64,000 nucleotides of DNA from Hyphomicrobiales bacterium (GCA_028290285.1 JAQGKD010000008.1:147192-211191), one strand, 5' to 3'. Shown: positions 49,691-60,000, counted from the stretch's first letter. The notes: a model not told the origin generated them from the letters alone. Translations and numbers: made by a program.

Positions 49691-50105
49691 GCTTTAAGTC
49701 GCGTCCCCCGTTTGGCGGGGTTCGCCGGTTCGCTCCGGCTGCCGGTTTTTTACTGACGAGTGACCGGCCTCTTGTCCGGATCCCCGCCAACCGACACACG
49801 ACCACAGGCACGTGCGATTTGGGCAAGGCGGAACATATGCAAACGCGCCGGCATATCAAGCGTTAATTTGCCCTTACGCACAAAAAGCCCGTTCAAATCC
49901 CCCCGGTGTTGCGCGCGCGCATCCTGCGGGGCCGCCAAAGCTTTGCTCAAGCGCCCCCCGGCCGCCTCCGGCCCGCCACGTTTACCATGTCATGACCCAG
50001 TCATGCGCCCGACTGACCCAGGGAGGCGCGGCAACTTGCCGACCGCCAAGAACCTGATTACCTCATGCTGCCGGCGTCCGCCGGGGCTCAAGCCGGAACT
50101 GCGCC
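49691..50105. other. Intergenic stretch between the divergent decarboxylase leader and opgG
   Basis: Two short hairpins lie at the left end (CCCCCG/CGGGG near 49706-49720, and GCCGG/CCGGC before TTTTTT at 49723-49750). The rest has no recognisable gene. The open frames crossing it (for example 49393-49866 and 49760-50281) have no family-like sequence. It should hold promoters for both directions. Confidence 0.55.
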
Positions 50106-51704
50106 ATGCCCGCCTTCGACCGTCGCTCGCTTCTTGCCGGTTTCGCCGTTTACGCGGCCGGAACGCCTGTCCTGGCCCAGCCTGTGCAGAACGCCGCTCC
50201 CCGCCCCGCCGCGCCCCCGCCAGCCTTCGGGTACGACGACGTGGTGCGGCGCGCCCGCGAAATCTCCGCCGCGCCCTATGACGGCGCCGTGCAGCCCCTG
50301 CCCGAGCAGTTGACCAGGCTCGACTTCGATTCGTGGCGCGACATCCGCTTCCGGCCGGACAAGTCCATGCTGGGAACCGCCGGCGGCAAGTTCCGGCTCC
50401 AGCTTTTCCACCTGGGCCATCTGTTCCTGAAGCCCGTCACGATCAACACGATCCGCGACGGCGTCGCGACCCCCATCCCCTACACGGCCAGCCTGTTCGA
50501 CTACGGCCGCGCGCGCTTTGACAAGCCGCTGCCGGTCAACATGGGCTTTGCGGGCTTCCGCATTCATTTTCCGCTCAACGATCCGCGCGGCTCCGACGAA
50601 CTGCTCTCCTTCATCGGCTCGAGCTATTTCCGCTGGCTGGGCCGCGGCCAGAAATACGGCCTGTCGGCCCGCGGGCTGGCGCTGGGCACCGGCCTGCTCG
50701 ACAACAAGGAGGAGTTTCCCTTCTTCCGCGAGTTCTGGATCGACACGCCCGACAGCGCCGCCGATGCGATCACCATCTACGCGCTTCTGGACTCGCCTTC
50801 GGTGGCTGGCGCCTACCGGTTCGTGTTCCGCCCCGGTCCGGAGACGCCGGTCGAGATCGAGGCGACGATTTTCCCCCGCACGCCCCTGTCGCTGGTCGGC
50901 ATGGCGCCGCTCACCTCCATGTACTTCCTGGGCGAGAACGACCGCCACCTGAACGACCGCAACAAGTACGACGAGTTCCGCGCCGAGCTGCACGATTCCG
51001 ACGGCCTGCTGGTCAACACCGAGAAGGGCGAGTGGATCTGGCGCCCGCTGCGCAACCCGCTCGTGCAGGAGGTGCACAACTACGACGCCAACGACCTGCG
51101 CGGCTTCGGGCTGATGCAGCGCGACCGGCGCTTCGAGCACTACCAGGACATCGAATTGAATTACGAGGAGCGCCCCAGCTACTGGATCGAGCCGACCGGC
51201 AAGTGGGGCGAGGGCCGGGTCGAACTGATCGAGCTGGCCACCAAGGACGAGACGTTCGACAACGTCATCGTCGCCTTCGTGCCCAACAAGACGCTGGAGC
51301 CCGGCAAGCCGTTCAATTTCGCTTACCGCATCCGCTCGCTGACGGACGGCGCCGAGCTGCACAGGCTGGGACGCACCATCAACACGTTCTCCGCGCCCGC
51401 GTTCGCGCTGGGCTCGGCCGAAGCGCAGCGCGCCAACACGCGCCGCTTCCTGGTGGATTTCGCCGAAGGCGACATGGCCTATTACCTCGCCCAGCCGAAC
51501 CTTGTCGAGATCGTCGCCGCCGTCGGCAAGGGCAAGCTGTTGCGCACGTTCCTCGTGCCCAACCCCGCCATCAAGGGGTTCCGGGTCATGATCGACGTGG
51601 AATTGCACCCCGAGGCCACCACCACCATGACGTGCTTCCTGCGCAGCGCCGGCCGCGTGCTGACGGAGACGTGGAGCTGGTCGTGGAAGGTGTATAACTT
51701 CTGA
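50106..51704 (+). CDS. opgG: Glucan biosynthesis protein, OpgG/OpgD family (second copy)
   Basis: The 532-residue product has a twin-arginine signal start (DRRSLLAGFAVYAAG) and a full MdoG domain: FGYDDVVRRAREISAAPYDG, FRLQLFHLGHLF, GFAGFRIHFPL, SYFRWLGRGQKYGLSARGLAL, PLTSMYFLGEN, DLRGFGLMQRDRRFEHYQD, and a C-terminal TTMTCFLRSAGRVLTETW. It is clearly paralogous to the protein at 35561-37144 but longer in the middle. Both would act on periplasmic glucans. No glucosyltransferase gene (opgH) is next to either copy. ATG has only a weak ribosome binding site. Confidence 0.9.
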   Translation: MPAFDRRSLLAGFAVYAAGTPVLAQPVQNAAPRPAAPPPAFGYDDVVRRAREISAAPYDGAVQPLPEQLTRLDFDSWRDIRFRPDKSMLGTAGGKFRLQLFHLGHLFLKPVTINTIRDGVATPIPYTASLFDYGRARFDKPLPVNMGFAGFRIHFPLNDPRGSDELLSFIGSSYFRWLGRGQKYGLSARGLALGTGLLDNKEEFPFFREFWIDTPDSAADAITIYALLDSPSVAGAYRFVFRPGPETPVEIEATIFPRTPLSLVGMAPLTSMYFLGENDRHLNDRNKYDEFRAELHDSDGLLVNTEKGEWIWRPLRNPLVQEVHNYDANDLRGFGLMQRDRRFEHYQDIELNYEERPSYWIEPTGKWGEGRVELIELATKDETFDNVIVAFVPNKTLEPGKPFNFAYRIRSLTDGAELHRLGRTINTFSAPAFALGSAEAQRANTRRFLVDFAEGDMAYYLAQPNLVEIVAAVGKGKLLRTFLVPNPAIKGFRVMIDVELHPEATTTMTCFLRSAGRVLTETWSWSWKVYNF

Positions 51705-51787
51705 GGCGCGATCCGGGGCCCGCGAACCTGCGGTCCTGCTCGCCTGTCCCCAAACCCTGAGGGCCCGCATCGGCCGAAGGAGGAACC

Positions 51788-52804
51788 GTGAAGCGTTCAA
51801 ACGTGATTCTGGCTGCGGCGTTCGCCTTCGCGAGCGGCCTCCTGGCAAGCCCCGTGTTCGCCCAGGGGCGCACGCCGGTCGTCTTCGCGACCAACTGGCT
51901 GCCCGAGCCCGAGCACGGCGGCCATTACCAGGCGGTGGCGGACGGCACCTACGCCAAGTACGGACTCGACGTGCGCATCATGCCGGGCGGGCCCCAAGCC
52001 AACAACCGGCTGCTGCTGGTGGCCGGCAAGGTGGACTTCTACATGTCCGCCAACCTGATCCCGACGTTCACCTCGGTCGAGCAGAACATTCCCGTGGTGG
52101 CGGTCGCCTCCATGTTCCAGAAAGATCCGTTCGTCTTCATGTCCCATCCCGGACAGGGGCTGGACACGTGGCGGGACCTCAACAAGGCGACGGCCTTCGT
52201 GGGCTCCGAAACCCTCGCCAACATCTTCCAGTGGCTGAAGCAGGAATACGGGTTTCGCGACGAGAACGTGAAGCCCTACGCGTTCAACCCGGCGCCGTTC
52301 ATCGCCGACAGGAAGTCGATCCAGCAGGGCTATCTCACATCCGAGCCCTTCGCGGTGGAGCAGGCCGGCAAGTTCAAGCCCAACGTGTTCCTGGCCGCGG
52401 ACTACGGCTTCGACACCTATTCCACGCTGATCGAGGCCCGCCGCGACACGGTGGAGAAACAGCCCGATCTGGTGCAGCGCTTCGTGGACGCCTCCGCGAT
52501 CGGCTGGGCCAATTACCTCTACGGCGACAACAAGGCCGCCAACGCGCTCATCAAGCGCGAGAACCCCGACATGACCGACGCCCAGATCGCCTTCTCGATC
52601 GAGAAGATGAAGGAGTACGGCATCGTGGATTCGGGCGATTCGCTCACGAAGGGCATCGGGGCGATGACGGACGAGCGCATCGCCAGCTTCTACGCCAAGA
52701 TGGCCAAGGCCGGCGTGGTGAAGCCCGGCCTCGACATCTCGAAAGGCTACACGCTGCGCTTCGTCAACAAGGGCGTGGGCGTGGAGCTGAGGCCGAAAAA
52801 TTGA
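51788..52804 (+). CDS. ABC transporter substrate-binding protein, NMT1/THI5-like
   Basis: The 338-residue product has a signal peptide (NVILAAAFAFASGLLASPVFAQ) and an NMT1-like binding domain with FATNWLPEPEHGGHYQAVADGTYAKYGLDVRI, PGGPQANNRLLLVAGKVDFYM, and a C-terminal GKGVGVELRPKN-like end. This group binds pyrimidine precursors, sulfonates, nitrate or aromatic compounds; which one cannot be seen. It is followed directly by the ATPase (its TGA overlaps the TTG start) and permease. ATG follows aaggagg. Confidence 0.88.
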   Translation: MKRSNVILAAAFAFASGLLASPVFAQGRTPVVFATNWLPEPEHGGHYQAVADGTYAKYGLDVRIMPGGPQANNRLLLVAGKVDFYMSANLIPTFTSVEQNIPVVAVASMFQKDPFVFMSHPGQGLDTWRDLNKATAFVGSETLANIFQWLKQEYGFRDENVKPYAFNPAPFIADRKSIQQGYLTSEPFAVEQAGKFKPNVFLAADYGFDTYSTLIEARRDTVEKQPDLVQRFVDASAIGWANYLYGDNKAANALIKRENPDMTDAQIAFSIEKMKEYGIVDSGDSLTKGIGAMTDERIASFYAKMAKAGVVKPGLDISKGYTLRFVNKGVGVELRPKN

Positions 52805-53595
52805 GCGCTTCGGCGCACGCGCCATCCGTGCGCGCCGCCGCTCCGCTCGTGACGCTGCAGGGCGTGCGCAAGACCTTCGACACCGGCACGATGGCGCTCG
52901 ACGGGCTCGACCTTGTCGTGCGCGAAGGCGAGTTCCTCAGCCTGCTGGGCCCGTCGGGCTGCGGCAAGTCCACGGCCCTGCGCCTCATCGCGGGCCTCGC
53001 GGCCCCCAGCGCGGGCAGCGTCACGTGGCGCGGCGGGCGTCGGCCGGAGCTGGGCTTCGTCTTCCAGGAGCCGACCCTTATGCCGTGGGCGAGCGTGGCG
53101 GACAACGTGTGGCTGCCCCTGCGCCTGCGCGGAACGGCCCGCGCGGCCGCCATGCCGCACATCATGAGCGCGCTCGCCCTGGTGGGTCTGGCGGGATTCG
53201 AACACGCCTACCCGGGCGAGCTTTCCGGCGGCATGAAGATGCGCGTGTCCATCGCGCGCGCGCTCGCCACCAGGCCCGCGATCCTGCTGCTGGACGAGCC
53301 GTTCGCGGCCCTCGACGAGATCACGCGCTTCCGGCTGAACGACGACCTGCTGCGGCTGCGCGAGGAGCTTTCGGCGACCGTCGTGTTCGTCACCCATTCG
53401 GTGTTCGAAAGCGCCTACCTGTCCTCGCGCATCGCGGTCTTCGGCGCCCGTCCCGGGCGGGTGACGCAGGAGATCGACGTCGCCGAACCGCTGGCGCGCA
53501 CGGCGGACTTTCGCGCCTCGCCGGTCTTCGCGGCCGTCTGCCGGGACGCCTCCGCGGCGCTCGAGCGGGCCAGCGCCCTTGAGGGCGCGCCATGA
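52801..53595 (+). CDS. ABC transporter ATPase (nitrate/sulfonate/taurine-type)
   Basis: The 264-residue product has Walker A GPSGCGKST, the Q-loop VFQEPTLMPW, signature LSGGMKMRVSIARAL, Walker B ILLLDEPFAALDE and the H-loop VTHSVFESAYL. The QEPTLMPW and EITRFRLN stretches are typical of the TauB/SsuB/NrtD group that pairs with NMT1-type binding proteins. I set the TTG at 52801, which overlaps the previous stop; a GTG at 52828 is the alternative. The permease starts four bases before its stop (ATGA). Confidence 0.9.
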   Translation: MSASAHAPSVRAAAPLVTLQGVRKTFDTGTMALDGLDLVVREGEFLSLLGPSGCGKSTALRLIAGLAAPSAGSVTWRGGRRPELGFVFQEPTLMPWASVADNVWLPLRLRGTARAAAMPHIMSALALVGLAGFEHAYPGELSGGMKMRVSIARALATRPAILLLDEPFAALDEITRFRLNDDLLRLREELSATVVFVTHSVFESAYLSSRIAVFGARPGRVTQEIDVAEPLARTADFRASPVFAAVCRDASAALERASALEGAP

Positions 53596-54386
53596 CGCGC
53601 GCCTCGCCGCCCGCGCTGCGCCGCGCCGCCGAGGCCCTCGCGCCCGCGCTGGTCTTCTGCGCCGCGCTTGTCGCGTGGGAAATCCTGGTGCGGGTTCGCG
53701 AGATCCCGCCCTACATCCTGCCGAGCCCCAGCCTCATCGGCGCGACGCTGCGCAGCGACTGGCCGGTGCTCTCGAGCGCCTTGTGGGTGACGCTGAAAAC
53801 CACCTTCACGGCGCTGTTCCTGGCGGGCGCCGGGGGACTTGCGCTCGCCTTGCTGTTCGCCCGCTGGCGCTGGGTGGAGCGCTCGCTGTTCCCCTTCGCG
53901 GTGGTGTTGCAGGTCACGCCCATCATCGCCATCGCGCCGCTGCTGCTGGTCTACCTGGAGGCCGGGACGGCCGTGCTCGTGTGCGCGTTCATCGTGGCGT
54001 TCTTCCCCGTTCTGTCCAACGCCGTGCTGGGCCTGCGGTCGGCGGACCGCAACCTGGTGGAGCTCTATGAACTCTACGGCGCCACGCGCTGGCAGCAATT
54101 GCGCCTGCTGCGCCTGCCGTCCGCCCTGCCGTATTTCCTCGGCGGGCTGCGCATCGGCGGCGGGCTGGCGCTCATCGGCGCCATCGTGGCCGAGATCGCC
54201 GCCGGGGCGGCGGGGCGGGGCGCGGGCCTCGCGTTCCGCATCGTGGAGGCGGGCTACCGGCTCAACGTGCCGCGCATGTTCGCGGCGCTGGCGCTGGTGT
54301 CGCTCACCGGCGTGGCGATCTTTGTGCTGTTTTCGGTGTTGTCCAAGGCGCTGCTGGGCCGCTGGCACGACAGCGAGACCCGATAG
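53592..54386 (+). CDS. ABC transporter permease (nitrate/sulfonate/taurine-type)
   Basis: The 264-residue product has about six membrane segments and the EAA-like loop LYELYGATRWQQLRLLRLPSALPYFLGGLRIGGG that docks to the ATPase. It matches the TauC/SsuC family. It is coupled to the ATPase gene by an ATGA overlap. Together with the binding protein it forms one complete importer. Confidence 0.9.
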   Translation: MTRASPPALRRAAEALAPALVFCAALVAWEILVRVREIPPYILPSPSLIGATLRSDWPVLSSALWVTLKTTFTALFLAGAGGLALALLFARWRWVERSLFPFAVVLQVTPIIAIAPLLLVYLEAGTAVLVCAFIVAFFPVLSNAVLGLRSADRNLVELYELYGATRWQQLRLLRLPSALPYFLGGLRIGGGLALIGAIVAEIAAGAAGRGAGLAFRIVEAGYRLNVPRMFAALALVSLTGVAIFVLFSVLSKALLGRWHDSETR

Positions 54387-54481
54387 GCCGCGCAGCCCGA
54401 TTGAAGCGCCGCCCGTTTCGTGCACCATGCGCGCCAAGCTGACGCGACGCTCCCAAGGGCGCCAAAGGAAGGGAAGAGGAC

Positions 54482-55468
54482 ATGCGAATGACCGGACTGA
54501 CCAATCCGCTTTACGCCCTGACGGGCGCCGCCGTGGCCTTGAGCCTTCTGGCCGCACCCGCGTTCGCGCAGGCCAAATACCCTGACGCCCCCGTCAAGGT
54601 CGTGGTGCCCTTCGGCGCAGGGGGCGTGGCGGACGTGACCGCGCGCATCGTCGGCGAGAAGCTGGGGGCGAAACTCGGCCAGCGCTTCATCATCGAGAAC
54701 CAGCCGGCGGCGGGCGGCATCACGGCGGCGCAGAACGTGCTGCGCGCGCCGGCGGACGGCTACACCATCGCGCTGTTCTCCAACGGCACCGCTGTCAGCG
54801 TCGGCCTGTTCAACAAGCTGCCCTTCGATCCCGTCAAGCAGTTCGCGCCCGTGTCCTCCATGGGCTATTTCGACTTCGTCTTCGCGACCGGCGCGGACAC
54901 GCCCTACAAGACGCTTGCGGACCTCGTGAAGGCCGCAAAGGACAAGCCGGGCGCGCTGAACATCGGCACCGTCGTGGTGGGCAGCACCCAGAACCTCACG
55001 GGCGAGCTGTTCAAGTTCACCGCCGGGATCGACGCGCGCATCGTGCCCTTCAAGACCACGCCGGACCTGCTGCTGTCGGCCATGCGCGGCGACGTCGACG
55101 TGATGATCGATTCCTACGCCTCGCTGAAGACCAACATCGAGGACGGCAAGATGCGCGCGCTGGCGAGCTCCGGCGCGACGCGCTCCCCGGTGACGCCGAA
55201 CCTGCCCACGGTCGCCGAGACCGTGCCGGGCTTCGACGTGGTGTCGTGGAACGCCTTCTTCGTGCACGCCGACACGCCCAAGCCCATCGTGGAGACGCTG
55301 AACGCAGCGCTGCGCGACGTGCTGAACGATCCCGACACCAAGAAGCGCGCCCTGGAGCTGGGCATCGACGCGCGTCCCAGCACGCCCGAGGAGCTCAGCA
55401 AGCGCCTGGCCGACGACATCGCCAAATGGTCCGACGTGATCGTGAAGGCGGGCGTCGAGAAGCGCTGA
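54482..55468 (+). CDS. Tripartite tricarboxylate transporter substrate-binding protein (Bug/TctC family)
   Basis: The 328-residue product has a signal peptide (GAAVALSLLAAPAFAQ) and the Bug fold: KVVVPFGAGGVADVTARIVGEKLGAKLGQRFIIENQPAAGG near the N-terminus and PNLPTVAETVPGFDVVSWNAFF near the C-terminus. These bind carboxylates, amino acids or aromatic acids. No TctA/TctB membrane subunit is near, so it may serve a transporter elsewhere or a sensor. ATG has a ggaagaggac site. It is 14 bases before the next gene, which suggests one transcript. Confidence 0.9.
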   Translation: MRMTGLTNPLYALTGAAVALSLLAAPAFAQAKYPDAPVKVVVPFGAGGVADVTARIVGEKLGAKLGQRFIIENQPAAGGITAAQNVLRAPADGYTIALFSNGTAVSVGLFNKLPFDPVKQFAPVSSMGYFDFVFATGADTPYKTLADLVKAAKDKPGALNIGTVVVGSTQNLTGELFKFTAGIDARIVPFKTTPDLLLSAMRGDVDVMIDSYASLKTNIEDGKMRALASSGATRSPVTPNLPTVAETVPGFDVVSWNAFFVHADTPKPIVETLNAALRDVLNDPDTKKRALELGIDARPSTPEELSKRLADDIAKWSDVIVKAGVEKR

Positions 55469-55482
55469 AACCAGCAAAGCGA

Positions 55483-56490
55483 GTGAGCGAATTGGCCGAC
55501 GTCCACATTCTCATGCCCACGCCCCTGCCCCGGCTGATCCTCGACGCGCTCGAACAGCGCTTCGTGGTTCACCGCCTGTACGAGGCGCAAGACAAGGACG
55601 CGGCGCTGGCGGCGGCGGCGCCCCATGTGCGCGCCATCGCCACGGGCGTTCCGATCCTTGTCGAGGACGTCAGCTATCCCATCACCGCCAGCCTGATGGA
55701 GAAGCTGCCGAGGCTCGAGATCGTCGCGAACCTCGGCGTCGGCTACGACAACGTGGACGCCGCCTACGCGAGCGCGCACGGCGTCAGCGTCACCAACACG
55801 CCCGACGTGCTGACGGAGGAAACCGCAGACACGGCCTTCGGCCTGCTGCTCAACGCGGTGCGCCAGTTCCCGCGCGCGGAACGCTTCCTGCGCGATGGCA
55901 AGTGGCTGAAGGGCCAGTTCGAACTCACCGCCTCGCTGCGCGGGCGCACCATGGGGGTGCTGGGCCTGGGGCGCATCGGACAGGCGATCGCGCGCCGCGC
56001 GGAGGCGTTCGGGGTGCAGGTCGTCTACCACAACCGCAAGCCGGTCGAGGACGCGCCTTACCGCTATTACGCCAGCCTGCTGGACATGGCGCGCGACTGC
56101 GACATCCTGATGGTCGTGGCGCCCGGCGGCCCCGCGACGCGCGGGCTGGTGGGCAAGGACGTGCTGGAGGCGCTGGGCCCGAACGGCGTCCTCGTCAACA
56201 TCGCGCGCGGGACCATCGTGGACGAACAGGCGCTGATCGAAGCCCTGCGGACGGGCGCGATCCTCACCGCCGGGCTCGACGTGTTCGCCGAGGAACCCAG
56301 CGTGCCGCAGGCGCTGATCGACATGGAGCACGTCGTCCTGCTGCCCCATGTGGGCTCCGCCTCGCAGGCGACGCGCGACGCCATGAACCGGCTGGTGATC
56401 GACAACCTGTTCGCCTGGGCGGACGGCGGCGACCTGAGTACGCCCGTCGCCGAGACGCCTTGGCGGCGGCCGCTAAAACAGGCAGAGTGA
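55483..56490 (+). CDS. D-2-hydroxyacid dehydrogenase
   Basis: The 335-residue product (GTG start) is an NAD(P)-dependent D-isomer-specific dehydrogenase: NLGVGYDNVD, LTEETADTAFGLLLN, NAD-binding GLGRIGQAIARRAEAFG, catalytic Arg in NIARGTIVDE, Glu in FAEEP, and His in LLPHVGSAS. The substrate could be glyoxylate/hydroxypyruvate or a related 2-oxo acid. It follows the Bug-type binding protein by 14 bases, so the pair may handle one carboxylate. The start is uncertain: TTG 55492 or ATG 55513 are also possible. A strong terminator follows. Confidence 0.88.
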   Translation: MSELADVHILMPTPLPRLILDALEQRFVVHRLYEAQDKDAALAAAAPHVRAIATGVPILVEDVSYPITASLMEKLPRLEIVANLGVGYDNVDAAYASAHGVSVTNTPDVLTEETADTAFGLLLNAVRQFPRAERFLRDGKWLKGQFELTASLRGRTMGVLGLGRIGQAIARRAEAFGVQVVYHNRKPVEDAPYRYYASLLDMARDCDILMVVAPGGPATRGLVGKDVLEALGPNGVLVNIARGTIVDEQALIEALRTGAILTAGLDVFAEEPSVPQALIDMEHVVLLPHVGSASQATRDAMNRLVIDNLFAWADGGDLSTPVAETPWRRPLKQAE

Positions 56491-56497
56491 CGCGCCG

Positions 56498-56528
56498 CCG
56501 GGAGCCGCGCAGGCGCCCGGATTTTTTT
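56498..56528 (+). terminator. Rho-independent terminator after hydroxyacid dehydrogenase
   Basis: CCGGG-A-GCC pairs with GGC-G-CCCGG around a GCGCA loop, followed by TTTTTTT. It ends the Bug-dehydrogenase transcript and lies only 20 bases before the next start. Confidence 0.8.
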
Positions 56529-56547
56529 GAGCAGGAGGGATTTCGCC

Positions 56548-56997
56548 ATGTCCGTTATGAGCCCATGCAGGATTTCAACGTCGACCCGAGGCGCTCTCGC
56601 GGCCTGCGTCCTGTCATTGGCTTTGGGCGCCGCGCCCGCGCTGGCGCAGGAGACGCGGCAGGCGAGCCCCGCCGCTGCCCGCAAGGCCGCCGCGGCGGCA
56701 GGGGCCGCGAGCGCCCGCGACGTCGCGGGCCGATATGCGGTGCTGCGCGCCGAAGGCAAGGACACCGGCTGCATGGTCACCCTGTCGATGGATTCGCGCG
56801 CCCGCGGCTATCGCGCGCAACTCGCGCCCGCGTGCCGCGACCAGGGCATCGTGATCTTCGACCCCATCGCCTGGACGCTGGAGCGCGGCCACCTATCGCT
56901 CACCGCCCGCAAGGGCCACAAGGCGCAGCTTGAATTGCAGCCCGACGGATCGTGGCTCAAGAAGGACGGCAAACCCCTGGGGCTGAAGCGAATCTGA
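56548..56997 (+). CDS. Secreted AprI/Inh-type protease inhibitor-like protein
   Basis: The 149-residue product has a signal peptide (LAACVLSLALGAAPALAQ), an Ala-rich spacer, and a single domain with DVAGRYAVLRAEGKDTGCMVTLS, YRAQLAPACRDQG and a late WTLERGHLSLTA. The two cysteines (in GCMVT and PACRD) and strand order match the Inh family of periplasmic metalloprotease inhibitors with a small lipocalin-like barrel. Start is the ATG behind aggaggg. No metalloprotease gene is near, so the target is unknown. Confidence 0.75.
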   Translation: MSVMSPCRISTSTRGALAACVLSLALGAAPALAQETRQASPAAARKAAAAAGAASARDVAGRYAVLRAEGKDTGCMVTLSMDSRARGYRAQLAPACRDQGIVIFDPIAWTLERGHLSLTARKGHKAQLELQPDGSWLKKDGKPLGLKRI

Positions 56998-57025
56998 CGA
57001 CGGCGACGACGCCCGCCGCCGGGCT

Positions 57026-60000
57026 TCATTCGCCCGGCGCAGGCGCCTTATGTGGCTCCGCGCTGTCCACGCGGGGCCCGACCGCCCTGGAGAACAGGCG
57101 CCCCGCGAGGCCGCCCAGATCGTCCATGAGCGTATAGGCCGCCGGAACGAACACCAGCGACAGCACGGTGGAGACGATCAGCCCGCCCACCACCCCGATG
57201 GCCATGGGCGAGCGGAATTCGCCGCCGTCGCCAAAGCCCATCGCGGACGGGATCATGCCGGCCACCATCGCGATGGTGGTCATCACGATGGGGCGGGCGC
57301 GCTTGCGGCCCGCGTCGATGATGGCCTCGGTGCGGTCCATGCCGTGCGCCACCTGCTCGATGGCGAAGTCCACCAGCATGATGGCGTTCTTGGTCACGAT
57401 GCCCATCAGCATCAGGATGCCGATCACCACCGGCATGGACACCGCCTTGCCAGTGATGAGCAGCGCGAGAATGACGCCGCCCACGGAAAGCGGCAGCGAC
57501 AACAGGATGGTGATCGGTTGCAACACGCTGCTGAACAGCAGGATCAGCACCGCCAGCACCATCATGACGCCCGCGCCCATGGCCTGCGCGAAGCCCTGGA
57601 ACACCTCCTGCATGACTTCCGCGTCGCCCGATTCCTGCAACGTCACGCCCGCCGGCAGGTTCTGCGCCGCAGGCAGCGCGTAGATCGCCTGCAAGGCCTC
57701 CCCGAGCGCGTCCGTGCCGGTGAGGTCCGCCTCCACGGCGATCCGGCGCTGTCGATCGTAACGGGAGATGCTCGCCGGTCCCTGGCCGAACGACACGTCG
57801 GCGACGGAGGACAGCGGCACCGAGCCGCCGCGCGCGCTCGCCACCCGCAGGGCGCCCAGGGTGTCGATGTCGGCGCGCGCCGGACGCTTCAGGGCCACGC
57901 GGATCGGCACGAGGCGGTTGCCTGCGTTGAACCGCGCAAGGTTGGCGTCCACGTCGCCTATGGTGGCGACCCGGATGGCTTCGGCCAGCGCGTCGGTGGA
58001 GACGCCCAGTTCCGACGCCTTGTCGCTACGCGGGGTTATGCGGATTTCCGGCCGGTCCAGCGCGGCCGTGCTGACCACGTTCGAGATCAGCGTCAGCCGC
58101 TTCATCTGGCTCGCGAGTTCAGCGCCCACGCGTTCCACCGCTTCGGTGTCGGCGCCCGAGACGCCCAGCGAGACGGCGCGCTGGCCGTTGTCGTTGAGGA
58201 ACCAGCTGCGGATGTCCGGAATGGTCGCGACCTCGCGGCCGATCTCGCCCTGGATCTCCTTCTGGGTGATGTGGCGCTTGCTCTTGTGCACGAGGTTCAC
58301 GACCACCTGCGCCTTGCGGACTTCCGCCGCCCCAAGGCCGATGCGTCCGCCGTCCACGAACACCGAGCGCACGTCGTCGCGCTTGCGCAGCCGCGTCGTG
58401 ATCTCGTCGGTGACGCGCATCGTGTCCTCCACGCGCGAGCCCGGCGGCAGTTCGATGGCCAGCAGCAGGCGCGCGACGTCCTCGCCCGGCAGGAAGCCGG
58501 ACGGCAGGAGCTTGGTCGCCTGGATGGAGCCTGCGAAGATCAGCACGCCCGCGAGGACCGTGAGGAACCGATGCCGCACGGTGGCGCCGATCACGCGCGT
58601 ATACGTGCGCATGATCCAGCCTTCGGGCCGCTCGACCTCCGGATGGGCTTTCAGGAAATAGGCCGCCAGCAGCGGCGTGATGAGCCGCGCCACCAGCAGC
58701 GAGAAGATCACCGCCACCGCAACCGTGAGGCCGAACTGCTTGAAATATTGCCCCGCGATTCCGCCCATGAAGCTCACGGGCGCGAACACCGCCACGATGG
58801 TCGCCGTGATGGCCATGACGGCGAGGCCGATCTCGTCGGCGGCGTCCAGCGCAGCGCGCCACGGGGATTTGCCCATGTGCATGTGGCGCACGATGTTCTC
58901 GATCTCCACGATGGCGTCGTCGACGAGAATGCCTGTCGCGAGGGTCAGCGCCAGCAGGCTGACGAGGTTCAGCGAGAAGCCCATCATGTCCAGCGCCCAG
59001 AACGTCGGGATCACCGACAGGGGCAGCGCCAGCGCCGTGATGAGGGTCGCGCGCATGTCGCGCAGGAAGATGAACACCACGAGGATCGACAGCAGCGCGC
59101 CCTCCACGAGGGTGTGCATGGCCGATTCGTAATTGCCCAGCGTGTAGTCGACATAGGTGTCGATGAGGTCGATGGAGACCTTCGGGTTCTGCTTGCGGAT
59201 GGTCTCCACCTTCGACGCCACCGCGGCCGCCACCGTGGCGTCGCTCGCCCCGGTGCTGCGCACGATGCCGAACGCCACCACGGGTCGCCCGTCCTGCCGG
59301 GCGAAGCGCCTCTGCTCGGCGGCTGCGTCGGTGATCGTCGCAAGGTCGGCCAGGCGCACGCGGCGCCCGCCGCTCAGCGCGATGCTGGCGTCGGCCACGT
59401 CCGCGACGCTCTTGCCGCCGCCCAGCGTGCGGATCGTCTGCTCCTGCCCGGCGACTTCCGCGCGCCCGCCGCCGACGTCCACGTTGGTGGCGCGCAACTG
59501 GCGGCTGACCTCGCCGGCCGTGACGCCCAGCGACAGCAGGCGGTCGGGATCCAGCTCCACCTTGATCTCGCGGTCGACGCCGCCGATGCGCTGCACCTGG
59601 CCGACGCCGCGCAGCCCCTGCAGGGCGCGGGCCGCCACGTCGTCCACGAACCACGAGAGTTCTTCCAGCGTCATGCCCGGCGAGGACACCGCGTAGGTGA
59701 CGATGGGCAAGCCGGCGATGTCTAGGCGCTGGATGATCGGCTCTTCGATGGTGCGCGGCAGCTCCGCCCGCACCTTCGCGACGGCGTCCTTCACGTTGTT
59801 CAGCGCGCGGTCCGAATTCACCTCGAGGCGGAATTCGACCGTGGTGGACGAGAGGCTGTCGGAAATGGAGGAGACGACGCGCTTGACGCCGCTGACGCCC
59901 GCCACCGCGTCCTCGATCTTCTTGGTGACCTGCGTCTCGATCTCGGAGGGCGCCGCGCCCTGCTGGGTCACGTTCACCGAGACGATCGGGATGTCGACGT

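Noticed and set aside
49393..49866. A 157-residue open frame on the plus strand across the decarboxylase leader
   Set aside because: No domain or start signal; the opposite strand has the leader RNA.
57050..59725. An 891-residue open frame antisense to the RND pump gene
   Set aside because: Shadow of the pump gene; His/Arg/Asp-rich with no recognisable domain.
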